DNA from: JAVWMQ01 sp036637375
GTDB lineage: Bacteria; Bacillota; Clostridia; Peptostreptococcales; Anaerovoracaceae
Reading direction: 5' to 3'
Length of the DNA: 64,000 bases
Assembly (NCBI GenBank): GCA_036637375.1
Contig: JAVWMQ010000003.1
Location: 10,598 to 74,597, forward strand
Shown one piece after another: positions 43,949-52,256 of the stretch; the stretch's first letter is position 1, and every line of letters begins with the position of its first letter. Below the pieces are notes generated by a model. That model had not been told where the DNA came from. It searched no databases and saw nothing but the letters and a program-made list of their open reading frames with translations. The translations under genes were made by a program, and so were the position numbers.

Positions 43949-46900
43949 ATTTTCATAAGGTCAATCTTCTTTTCAAAGATACCTGTTGGAGACTGGTCAA
44001 TAAGGATGTACCTAGCCTTTTCATTTAATTTTTTTGCTACACGTATCGTTCCTGCTTGCCCCGCTCCGCCAATAAGTCTTAAATCCGCGGTTAAAACGTT
44101 ACATGCAAACAGCTTTAATAGTTCACATAGCAAATATGCTTGTTCGCCTAGATTTAATTCTCCAAAGGACTCTTTTCCATTTTCTACATTTGGTACTTGT
44201 GCTGACAATCTAGTATTATATTTTTTTTCTTTTAATTTTTGGTGCAAACTTTCGTACAAGCTTTTGTTTTGAGCATCAGATATGTTATCATACTCTGTAA
44301 CTAATAATTCTCCCGCTCTTACATTTGACTTTTTACATCTATCCAAATATTTAGATAAATTCTTGATATATTTTTCTTCATCATAATTTAATACAAGTGG
44401 CAGTGCTCCTTTAAACACTAATCGTTTATCTGTTCTCGAAGACAAATGCAACCTTAATCCATCAATTTCAAACAGTGCATTATATTTAATCTTGCTTATT
44501 AATATTCTTGGGTTTATTAACTTCAAATCAGTTAAACAATAATCTTCAAGCTTACTTATATCAGTTATTTGCTTAGCCATTACAATAGATATATACTCAA
44601 TTGTCCTCACCAGCTTACCTTTTTCCTCATGTTCCACCAAAAAGAAATATGCACCTGACACACTATTATATCCACCATATCTATCGATATTATGAAGTCT
44701 AGGATCTTTACTCTTAATTGGAGCTTGTCCCTTACCTGCCTTTAATAGCTGCTGATTATAAAATCCTCCTTTTGTCTCAGTTGATAATCTAGTAAATAAA
44801 ATGTCATTTCTCTTCATATTCTTTTTGACTTGAATGATTGTTCTGCTATCATCTACAACCCATGCAGTTGTGTCGCCTCTACTAACGTTAAAGTCAAACA
44901 TGCGATTTAAACTGTAGCTCCTAGGTTCTGCCTTCTTAATAAAATTAACAGGATTCTTTGTAAACTTTGTATTGTATACATTTCCAACAACAATATTTAA
45001 GAACGCATCCTTAGCATGATGTAAATCGTTAATATCTCTTGATTTAACAAAATTAAATTGTTGTCTGAAATCGGAAACATGTTTAGCCTTTACATAAACT
45101 ATTTCTGCATCTTTAAAAACTTTACCCATCAATTCTGCCGCGGCTTTTGTAGTTTGTCTTGTTTCAACTAATTGTCTTGCTACAAAGTCGGCAAGCTCAT
45201 CTGCAGTAAACTCCGTTTTACGTGTTAACCTATCAAACTTCCTCTTTGATATAAATTCTTTGCTACACAAAAGTGACCAAAATCCAAGTTGCTTTTGTTG
45301 CCAATCACTGTTAATTGGATACTTGTCTCCCTTTTCACTGTTGCAATTCTTTAGTACCAGCACTCTATTATCTAAGCTGTCATCTTTAGTCTTTGACTGT
45401 GGATATATATGATCAACATCATATATATTTTGATCAAATAGTTTTTCAATATCAATAGGTGTTCCACTATACATACATTTTCCCATTTGCGTATAATATA
45501 GATACAATCTATCGCTTCGATACGCGGCTTCATCCCTATCATTAAGCTCACCTATCCAATTTCTCTGATCATCTTTGCATGTATTATATAAGTTTATCAA
45601 TTTATTTTTTCGAGACTCACTTCTCTTCTTTTCTTCAGGTCCTCTAGCCATTTCGATAAAAATCTTTTTTGGCTCATGTCCCATAACTTTTCTAACTTCT
45701 TTTACAATTGTTAGAGTTTGCCATAGTTGACGCTTTACAGATGGGGATACATATAAATCATTTAATATATCATAGGTTATCTTATTTACCTCTTCACCAT
45801 TCACACTATTATACTTCTTTATTTCATTTAAGTATTCATAATTATTGCTTAGTAAATTCATTAAATTAGGGTTAGAAGCGTCTTCCCAAAGTGCTGTAAT
45901 AATATTCACAAGCTCCCCTGTTTCCTTATCTGCACTATAAACATCTGTTAATAATTCTTTTGATAATCTACCCCATCCCGAAAGCTTTTTGTTGCATATT
46001 TTCTTTATTTCATCTTCCGTCAACCTATCTTCATAGTGTTTCTTTAATTTTGATTTCAATATTTTCTTATCGTTACCAAACAAAACTATGCTTTTAATAA
46101 TATCTTCTACCATTTCTGACTCATTGATTTTTTCACCCAGAATTTGTCTTAAATCAATGTAAGTTCCCATAGATGCCTTAAAGTCAATATCAAATCCACT
46201 TAAATTATTTTGTTTATCAATTATTTTTTCACCCGTTAGATAAGCTCTCAATTTCTTTCCAGTTACTCTTTTTTCTTTCATAAACAAATTATCAAAAATC
46301 TGCTGTTTAATATTAACATTTACCTTTTCACCGTCAATTCGCAAATTATTAAGTTCGTTTAATACCATAAACTTGCTATATAAAATTGAATTTTGTGGTA
46401 AAACATCTGCGCCAAACATATATGTACATTTATTCGTCATACGCAAAATAAATTTTTCTGCACTTTCTTCAAGATCCACAACATCTTCAAAATTCCATGG
46501 TCTGATTTTTTCGTTTTTATGTTTCACAATCCATGCAAAACCATCATCCTTATGTGCATCATTTAAAGGTCCAACGTAATATGGAATTCTGAATTCCAAT
46601 ATTTTTATAATCTTTTGTGTGACTGAATAACCAGTTTCGTCAATATTTTTTAGAAAAACAAAATTCTTCTCAGCATTTTCAAGAATTTTTTCTAATTCCA
46701 GTTTATGCATTTGATACGGAATAGTTCCGTTATCTTTCGAAACTTGCTTTGGAAACAACGTCCTCAATTCAAGCTTTTGCTTAATAGTTTCAAAGTCGGC
46801 ATCCTGGATTTTTATTTTACCTATTAATTTTTCGAGGTATTTACACATATCTTCTTGGTTACAAGTTTTTTGACCTTGTCCAATATACGCACAATAATTA

Positions 46901-47970
46901 TTTGGTTTATCTAATTCTACAAAGAACTCCTTATAAATATCACTTGAAATTTCTTTCAATATCCTCTTCGTTATCTTTAAATCGTTTTTATGCTCATCAT
47001 ATATCTTTGTCTTTGCAAATGAAATATACATTTCACCGTCCATTAAATCAGCTAAAATTCCCCAATCATATATTGCTTTTATTTTTTCAATGATATATGC
47101 CTTTTCCTGCAATACTGAGTTTATAGTGTCAACTTTATCCTCATAATTCGCATCTTTGAAGGCTACTTTTGCTACTTCGCTATTATCTAGCTCACTATCA
47201 TTAAAAATTTTGCTTAACGTAAATTTTCCACCAGCTAAAGCTGTGATAATCTCTTTAACTACATTCTTATTTTCATCTTGCCCAGTTGTCAATAATTCTG
47301 TCAGCTTCTTTTTTTTGTTTGTAATATTAATTGAATTATCCTTTATAACGTCTTCTATTTCTGTGGTGTTCTCTGTATCTAAATCAATTCCAAACTCATC
47401 ATATAGTCCACGAGCTAACTCCTTAAATACATTCCCAAACGATGATGCCATTTCCAACTTTTGACCTTCAAACAAAAAGTGTCCTCTATGTTTCAAAATA
47501 TGATTAATTGCCAAATAAAGCAATCTAATATCTTTAATATCTTCACCATTTATAAAAGCTTTCCTTAGATGATATATAGTTGGATATTTGCTATGATAAT
47601 CTTTGTCTTTGAAATTTTCATCATTAAAAAGCGTATTTTCTTGCAATACACTTTTATCATCAGGATAAAATTTACTTTCTTCTAATCTTAAATAAAAGCC
47701 TTGATCAATTAAGCTTATTTCCTCAGCAAATAATTCTTGCAAAAGCTTTGTTCTTTGCTTTCTACGCTCTAGCCTTCTCCTACCACTTCTAAAGACTCTT
47801 CGTTCTTCTGCTGTTTTTGCTTCTTCAAATAGTCGCACCCCCCACAAAGATTTGCCGTTTAATTTTTCGATTTTGTAGTCCATATCAGTAACTGCCCATC
47901 CAACAGATTCTGTACCAATATCTAAACCTAAATAATAATCATTAAATTTTTTTTTAGTCATGGTTGACAT
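43945..47970 (-). CDS. cas9: CRISPR-associated endonuclease Cas9 (type II-A)
   Basis: A 1341-residue RNA-guided DNA endonuclease. RuvC-I is GLDIGTESVGWAV with Asp17. The Arg-rich bridge helix RRVFRSGRRRLERRKQR follows at about 57-75. RuvC-II has IFIEMARGP with Glu near 773, the HNH site is YDVDHIYPQS with His near 854, and RuvC-III is HHAKDAFLN with Asp near 988. All catalytic residues are present. The last 300 residues form the PAM-interacting region; the PAM cannot be read from sequence. The ATG at 47970 has AGAGGAG close upstream, and an in-frame ATG three codons later is an alternative. The start codon lies inside the -35 box of the opposing tracrRNA promoter. Confidence 0.97.
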   Translation of the reverse strand: MSTMTKKKFNDYYLGLDIGTESVGWAVTDMDYKIEKLNGKSLWGVRLFEEAKTAEERRVFRSGRRRLERRKQRTKLLQELFAEEISLIDQGFYLRLEESKFYPDDKSVLQENTLFNDENFKDKDYHSKYPTIYHLRKAFINGEDIKDIRLLYLAINHILKHRGHFLFEGQKLEMASSFGNVFKELARGLYDEFGIDLDTENTTEIEDVIKDNSINITNKKKKLTELLTTGQDENKNVVKEIITALAGGKFTLSKIFNDSELDNSEVAKVAFKDANYEDKVDTINSVLQEKAYIIEKIKAIYDWGILADLMDGEMYISFAKTKIYDEHKNDLKITKRILKEISSDIYKEFFVELDKPNNYCAYIGQGQKTCNQEDMCKYLEKLIGKIKIQDADFETIKQKLELRTLFPKQVSKDNGTIPYQMHKLELEKILENAEKNFVFLKNIDETGYSVTQKIIKILEFRIPYYVGPLNDAHKDDGFAWIVKHKNEKIRPWNFEDVVDLEESAEKFILRMTNKCTYMFGADVLPQNSILYSKFMVLNELNNLRIDGEKVNVNIKQQIFDNLFMKEKRVTGKKLRAYLTGEKIIDKQNNLSGFDIDFKASMGTYIDLRQILGEKINESEMVEDIIKSIVLFGNDKKILKSKLKKHYEDRLTEDEIKKICNKKLSGWGRLSKELLTDVYSADKETGELVNIITALWEDASNPNLMNLLSNNYEYLNEIKKYNSVNGEEVNKITYDILNDLYVSPSVKRQLWQTLTIVKEVRKVMGHEPKKIFIEMARGPEEKKRSESRKNKLINLYNTCKDDQRNWIGELNDRDEAAYRSDRLYLYYTQMGKCMYSGTPIDIEKLFDQNIYDVDHIYPQSKTKDDSLDNRVLVLKNCNSEKGDKYPINSDWQQKQLGFWSLLCSKEFISKRKFDRLTRKTEFTADELADFVARQLVETRQTTKAAAELMGKVFKDAEIVYVKAKHVSDFRQQFNFVKSRDINDLHHAKDAFLNIVVGNVYNTKFTKNPVNFIKKAEPRSYSLNRMFDFNVSRGDTTAWVVDDSRTIIQVKKNMKRNDILFTRLSTETKGGFYNQQLLKAGKGQAPIKSKDPRLHNIDRYGGYNSVSGAYFFLVEHEEKGKLVRTIEYISIVMAKQITDISKLEDYCLTDLKLINPRILISKIKYNALFEIDGLRLHLSSRTDKRLVFKGALPLVLNYDEEKYIKNLSKYLDRCKKSNVRAGELLVTEYDNISDAQNKSLYESLHQKLKEKKYNTRLSAQVPNVENGKESFGELNLGEQAYLLCELLKLFACNVLTADLRLIGGAGQAGTIRVAKKLNEKARYILIDQSPTGIFEKKIDLMKI

Positions 47971-47992
47971 TTCTCCTCTCTTGTACTATTAT
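47964..47992 (+). promoter_or_regulatory. tracrRNA promoter
   Basis: Perfect TTGACA (47964-47969) and TATTAT (47987-47992) with a 17-base spacer on the plus strand, giving a start near 47999. The -35 box overlaps the cas9 ATG on the other strand. Confidence 0.8.
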
Positions 47993-47998
47993 GTAAGT

Positions 47999-48108
47999 AA
48001 TCTTATTACTATACAAGATTACACCATAAGTTCAAATACGAATTTATTCAAATCGTCCTTTGGGACTCCACATTGGTGGGCTAAACTTGCGTAAGCAAGT
48101 TTTTTTTT
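47999..48108 (+). ncRNA. tracrRNA
   Basis: The anti-repeat at about 48003-48038 matches the plus-strand complement of the crRNA repeat over TTATTACTATACAAGATTAC and ACCAT, then diverges with ATAAG before TTCAAAT, giving the classical bulge and lower stem. Downstream are a nexus-like hairpin (ACGA...TCGT, about 48039-48057), GTCC-TTTG-GGAC, CCAC-ATTG-GTGG, and a terminator AAACTTGC-GTAA-GCAAGTTT followed by a T-run to 48108. The total is about 110 nt. This also fixes the crRNA strand as minus. Confidence 0.92.
48008..48035 (-). promoter_or_regulatory. candidate cas9 promoter inside the tracrRNA anti-repeat
   Basis: Minus-strand TTGAAC (48030-48035) and TATAGT (48008-48013), 16 bases apart, would start transcription near 48001 and give a 5' leader of about 30 bases ending at AGAGGAGAA-ATG. 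It faces the tracrRNA promoter head-on. Confidence 0.5.
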
Positions 48109-48165
48109 CGTTTTGAACCAGCAAATTAACTTTATCAACAACTTCGTTCAAATACTCCTATTTCT

Positions 48166-48194
48166 AATATACATCAAACCCTTGCGCTGCACAA
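48166..48194 (-). promoter_or_regulatory. alternative upstream cas9 promoter
   Basis: Minus-strand TTGTGC (48189-48194) and TATATT (48166-48171), 17 bases apart, just after the pot-operon terminator. It shares the TTGTGC hexamer with the array leader promoter. A transcript from here would be antisense to the whole tracrRNA. Confidence 0.35.
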
Positions 48195-48207
48195 CATTTA
48201 TTCATTA

Positions 48208-48236
48208 CAAAAAAAGAACAGCCAAAAAAGCTGTTC
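48208..48236 (-). terminator. terminator of the pot operon
   Basis: Minus-strand stem GAACAGC / GCTGTTC (48216-48236) followed by TTTTTTTG. It lies about 28 bases after the potCD stop and isolates the pot operon from cas9. Confidence 0.88.
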
Positions 48237-48263
48237 CCCAAAAGTTATACACTAACTCTTACC

Positions 48264-50252
48264 TTATAATTTATAATCTTTGATCCTTTGATATTTAATC
48301 TTTTTGCGTCTCTTGTAAATAAATTTGCTAACAACTATCGCCAATATTGCCATAGCAGGCAATAGACCCCAGGAAACAAATGACTCCTTACTAGCCATAA
48401 CCTCTACCCAGTATTTATCAATATCTAGATTTGCCTTTTGTGACAAGTTAATAAATTGCTCCGAAGTATCGATTACCTTTTGATCTGGATAAATAGTTTT
48501 ATTTTCACGAATGCTCTTAGGTAACAATTTATATGCTTCAGCATTAGGCGTTGAATAACCAATATATTCAATATTGCTTACCGCTATCTGTGGCTCGTTT
48601 AAAAAGTTAATAAACATCTCAGCGGCTTCCTTCTCATCTGAAGACTTAGGAATTGATGCTCCATCTACAAAAACATTTGTGCCTTCTTTTGGAAATGCAA
48701 CTCTAAGATTCTTGTTGTACTTCATCATTAAGCTCGCATCTCCTGAATAATATGGAGCTATATAAGCTTCTTCGTTTTCCATCTTATCAAATATCTGATC
48801 CATTACATATGCCTGTACCAAAGGTTTTTGCTGCTTCAATAGTTCTGTTGCTTCCCTTAGTTCTTTGTCGTTTTCAGTATTTAATGAATATCCAAGTTTC
48901 TTGCAGGCAATACCAAATGCATCTCTGGAATTACTAAACATCAGAATTTTGTCTTTGTATTTTTTATCCCATAGAATTTCCCAGCTATCTGGTTCTTTGT
49001 CTACATACTTTTGGTTATAGATAATACCAACAGTATTCCATGCGTACGGAATTGAGTATTTAGATCCTCTATCATATTCAGGATTCATAAATGACTTATC
49101 CATATTCTTTAGAGCTGGCATATTTTTGTGATTCAATGGTGCTAGCATATCCTCCTTAATCATTCTTGCAATCATATAGTCAGAAGGAAATACCACGTCA
49201 TAGTTTACTCCACCCTTTTTTAACTTTGCATACATCTCTTCATTGGTTGCAAAGTTGGTATAGTAGACCTTAATTCCCGTTAACTTTTCAAATTCTGTGC
49301 ATACATTTACACCGCCATCACTTCCATCAGAAAGGTATTCTCCCCAGTTATATACACTGATTGAAATGTTTTTATCTTTGTATTTTGAGTAATACTCTTG
49401 ATCATAATTCGCTGCATTAGCGTCACTTGTACCAATTGCAATTGCGGAAATTCCGGCAATTATTACTAAGGCAAATCCTGCAATCTTTTTGGGATTCATA
49501 ACCTTTTTAATATCTTTGAAATTGGCAATCAAAAGTAATAATAACACTGCAATGAATATAATTGTTGATAGTGCATTTATTTCTGGACTAATTCTTTTTC
49601 TTACCATGGAATAAATAAGCACTGGCAAGGTTTGTCTCTTATCCCCACTAACAAAATAACTAACATTAAAGTCATCTAATGAAAAAGTAAGGGCAATGAC
49701 AAAACCAGTCAAAATACCTGGTAATATCTCTGGAATCAGTACCTTAGTAAATGCCTGCCTTGGCGTACAACCTAAATCCATTGCTGCTTCAATTAAATTT
49801 GTATCAAGTTGCCTTAGCTTAGGCATTACGCTCAAAATTACATAAGGTAAATTAAATGTAATATGAGCTATTATCAAAGTAGTCATTGCAAACTGCATCT
49901 TCAAAAGTCCGAATAATAACATCAATGATACACCCATAACAATTTCAGGGCTGACTATTGGTAACAACGTGAATCCCATCATTAATTTTTTGTTACGCTT
50001 TTTCATTGAATTAATTCCAATTGCAGCCAACGTGCCAAATATAGTCGCCAATACTGCTGCTATTATAGCAACTGAAAGTGTTGTCCAAAGGGCATTTAAG
50101 ATAGTATCATTATGTATTAATTTTTCATACCATTTAAGGCTAAATCCGGTGAAATGACTTCTACTTTTACTCTCATTGAAACTAAATGCAACCAGAACAA
50201 AAATTGGTGCATATAGGAATATAAGGACCATCCATGTATATAATTTCTTCAT
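48264..50252 (-). CDS. potCD: Fused polyamine ABC transporter permease and substrate-binding protein (PotC-PotD)
   Basis: A 662-residue fusion. Residues about 1-255 are a PotC-type permease with FSFNESKSRSHFTGFSLKWY, the EAA loop EAAMDLGCTPRQAFTKVLIP and LTFSLDDFNVSYFVSG. A signal-like transmembrane helix (AGFALVIIAGISAIAIG) then leads to a PotD-type binding domain from about 285, with ISVYNWGEYL and DVVFPSDYMIARM. A second helix near residues 630-648 and a basic tail anchor the C-terminus. The binding domain is thus tethered outside the cell. Spermidine/putrescine specificity is inferred from PotABCD order. The start overlaps the potB stop by 4 bases (ATGA). Confidence 0.93.
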   Translation of the reverse strand: MKKLYTWMVLIFLYAPIFVLVAFSFNESKSRSHFTGFSLKWYEKLIHNDTILNALWTTLSVAIIAAVLATIFGTLAAIGINSMKKRNKKLMMGFTLLPIVSPEIVMGVSLMLLFGLLKMQFAMTTLIIAHITFNLPYVILSVMPKLRQLDTNLIEAAMDLGCTPRQAFTKVLIPEILPGILTGFVIALTFSLDDFNVSYFVSGDKRQTLPVLIYSMVRKRISPEINALSTIIFIAVLLLLLIANFKDIKKVMNPKKIAGFALVIIAGISAIAIGTSDANAANYDQEYYSKYKDKNISISVYNWGEYLSDGSDGGVNVCTEFEKLTGIKVYYTNFATNEEMYAKLKKGGVNYDVVFPSDYMIARMIKEDMLAPLNHKNMPALKNMDKSFMNPEYDRGSKYSIPYAWNTVGIIYNQKYVDKEPDSWEILWDKKYKDKILMFSNSRDAFGIACKKLGYSLNTENDKELREATELLKQQKPLVQAYVMDQIFDKMENEEAYIAPYYSGDASLMMKYNKNLRVAFPKEGTNVFVDGASIPKSSDEKEAAEMFINFLNEPQIAVSNIEYIGYSTPNAEAYKLLPKSIRENKTIYPDQKVIDTSEQFINLSQKANLDIDKYWVEVMASKESFVSWGLLPAMAILAIVVSKFIYKRRKKIKYQRIKDYKL

Positions 50253-51067
50253 AGTAACATGCCCTCCTTACTTTCAACATCTTGGAACAGATTAGTAAGT
50301 GCCATGCAAAGCAAAATTATTACCATCAACACTATGGATATTGCAGAGCCTAAGTTTATATTGTACGTATTGCCTAGGAATTGCATTTCTATTAGATCCC
50401 CAATTAGCATAAATGATCCGCCACCAAGCATTCTTGATATTGCAAAAGTTGAAACTGATGGTACAAATACCATAATAATTCCAGTTGATATGCCAGGTAT
50501 TGACAATGGGAATATTACATGCTGGAATATTTGATTTCTATTGCACCCTAAATCAGATGCTGCATCAATTACAGATCTATCGATTTTGGTCATTACTGAA
50601 TAAATTGGCAAAATCATAAATGGCAAATAATTGTAAACCATTCCTAGTACAACAGCACCTTGAGTATTTATCATTTCAAATGGGCCTATTCCAAATATCC
50701 CAAGGAATTGATTTATCAGCCCATTGTTTTCAAGTAGTGTCATCCATGCGTATGTTCTAATTAAGAAATTAAGCCACATTGGTAGCATTAACAAAAGCAA
50801 GTAAAATGTCTGCTTCTTTTTTTCTTTTCTAGAAATCAAAAATGCAAATGGATACGCAATAATTAAACATATTGTTGTTGCTACAATCGAAAGCCAAATT
50901 GAATTGGCAATGACAGGTCCATATTTAAATGCCTGTTTAAAGTTTTCTAATGTAAAGTTCCCATCAAAACTTACAAATGCAAAATAGCATACCAAAAGCA
51001 TCGGCAACACTATAAATATTGCCGACCAAAGTACGTATGGTGAACTTGCTAATTTTTTTGTTCCCAA
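50249..51067 (-). CDS. potB: Polyamine ABC transporter permease PotB
   Basis: A 272-residue permease with about six membrane helices. It has the EAA loop DAASDLGCNRNQIFQHVIFPLS and the family N-terminal pattern LPMLLVCYFAFVSFDG. It pairs with the PotC half of the fusion to form the membrane channel. The start codon is TTG, 5 bases after AGGAGAG. Confidence 0.92.
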   Translation of the reverse strand: MGTKKLASSPYVLWSAIFIVLPMLLVCYFAFVSFDGNFTLENFKQAFKYGPVIANSIWLSIVATTICLIIAYPFAFLISRKEKKKQTFYLLLLMLPMWLNFLIRTYAWMTLLENNGLINQFLGIFGIGPFEMINTQGAVVLGMVYNYLPFMILPIYSVMTKIDRSVIDAASDLGCNRNQIFQHVIFPLSIPGISTGIIMVFVPSVSTFAISRMLGGGSFMLIGDLIEMQFLGNTYNINLGSAISIVLMVIILLCMALTNLFQDVESKEGMLL

Positions 51068-51076
51068 TTATCTCTC

Positions 51077-52120
51077 CTAACTTTTTTCCATTATGTGAAT
51101 ATATTCTGGTATAACGGATAATCCAACCTCAGTTCCTGGTTGGTATTCTTGTGTTGTATGAACAAGCCAGTTAAAGCCTTCTCCCACAACATTATTTTCA
51201 AAGTGTACGCCCTTAAACACTGTACTCTCAACAATACCTTTAAATGTACCTTCTCCTGTTTTGCTGATTTCCCAGTCTTCAGGTCTAATTACAACATCAA
51301 CATCTTGGTCTTTTTTGAATCCTTTATCAACACATTCCAAGACTTTTCCTCCAATTTCAACCTTGAAGTCATCTCTCATAATTCCATCAACAATATTGCT
51401 TTCACCTATAAATTCTGCTACAAATTTGCTTATAGGTTCGTTGTATAAATCAGTAGGCGATCCTACCTGAATAATATTGCCATCGTTCATTACTACAACT
51501 CTATCTGACATTGTAAGTGCCTCTTCTTGATCATGAGTTACATATATAAATGTAATGTTCATTTTTTGTTGAATTTTTTTCAATTCAATTTGCATATCTT
51601 TACGAAGCTTTAAGTCTAGTGCACCTAATGGTTCATCAAGTAACAAAACTCTTGGATGATTTACCAAAGCACGAGCTATTGCAACTCTTTGTTGTTGCCC
51701 TCCACTTAATCTATCTATGGTTCTAAGCTCATATCCTGATAGGTTTACAAGCTTCAGCATTTCCTTAACTCTTTCTATGCGTTCTGCTTCTGGTACTTTG
51801 TTGATTTTTAGCCCAAATTCAATATTCTCATACACATTTAAATGTGGGAATAACGCATATCTTTGAAAAACAGTATTAATGTGTCTTTTGTATGGTGGAA
51901 CTTTATTTATCTTTTTTCCATCAAAAATAATGTCACCCTCCGCTGGTTCCAAAAATCCTCCAATTAATTTTAGAGTTGTGGTTTTACCACATCCTGATGG
52001 CCCAAGTAAGGTAACAAATTCTTTGTCCTTTATATCTAAATTAATACCATTTAGAACTTGAGTATCTTCAAAATAGAATCTCAAATTCTTTAGGTCTATT
52101 AATGTTTTTGTTTCTCCCAT
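51077..52120 (-). CDS. potA: Polyamine ABC transporter ATP-binding protein PotA
   Basis: A 347-residue ATPase with Walker [10 protein letters not shown], signature [16 protein letters not shown], Walker [17 protein letters not shown] and a C-terminal TOBE-type regulatory domain from about 240 ([11 protein letters not shown]). It energises spermidine/putrescine uptake with PotB and PotCD. It is first in the operon with AGGAGAA upstream. Confidence 0.94.
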   Translation of the reverse strand: MGETKTLIDLKNLRFYFEDTQVLNGINLDIKDKEFVTLLGPSGCGKTTTLKLIGGFLEPAEGDIIFDGKKINKVPPYKRHINTVFQRYALFPHLNVYENIEFGLKINKVPEAERIERVKEMLKLVNLSGYELRTIDRLSGGQQQRVAIARALVNHPRVLLLDEPLGALDLKLRKDMQIELKKIQQKMNITFIYVTHDQEEALTMSDRVVVMNDGNIIQVGSPTDLYNEPISKFVAEFIGESNIVDGIMRDDFKVEIGGKVLECVDKGFKKDQDVDVVIRPEDWEISKTGEGTFKGIVESTVFKGVHFENNVVGEGFNWLVHTTQEYQPGTEVGLSVIPEYIHIMEKS

Positions 52121-52151
52121 TAATCAATTCTCCTATAAGTTCTACTAAACT

Positions 52152-52180
52152 AATTTACAGTGAAAACACTATCTTGTCAA
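52152..52180 (-). promoter_or_regulatory. promoter of the pot operon
   Basis: Minus-strand TTGACA (52175-52180) and TAAATT (52152-52157) with a 17-base spacer, about 25 bases before the potA ribosome binding region. Confidence 0.65.
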
Positions 52181-52189
52181 TGGTTTTGT

Positions 52190-52237
52190 AGAATAAAAAT
52201 AGTCTTACAGTACTATTATGTTTAAATACTGCAAGAC
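52190..52237 (-). terminator. terminator of pnp
   Basis: Minus-strand stem GTCTTGCAGTA / TACTGTAAGAC (52202-52237, one G-U pair) followed by TATTTTTATT, 19 bases after the pnp stop. Confidence 0.82.
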
Positions 52238-52256
52238 CATTTATCAACAAAGATTA

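Noticed and set aside
48164..48205. 13-residue minus-strand frame (MNKCCAAQGFDVY) between the pot terminator and cas9
   Set aside because: It has no ribosome binding site and starts at the T-run of the pot terminator, so a leader peptide is not supported.
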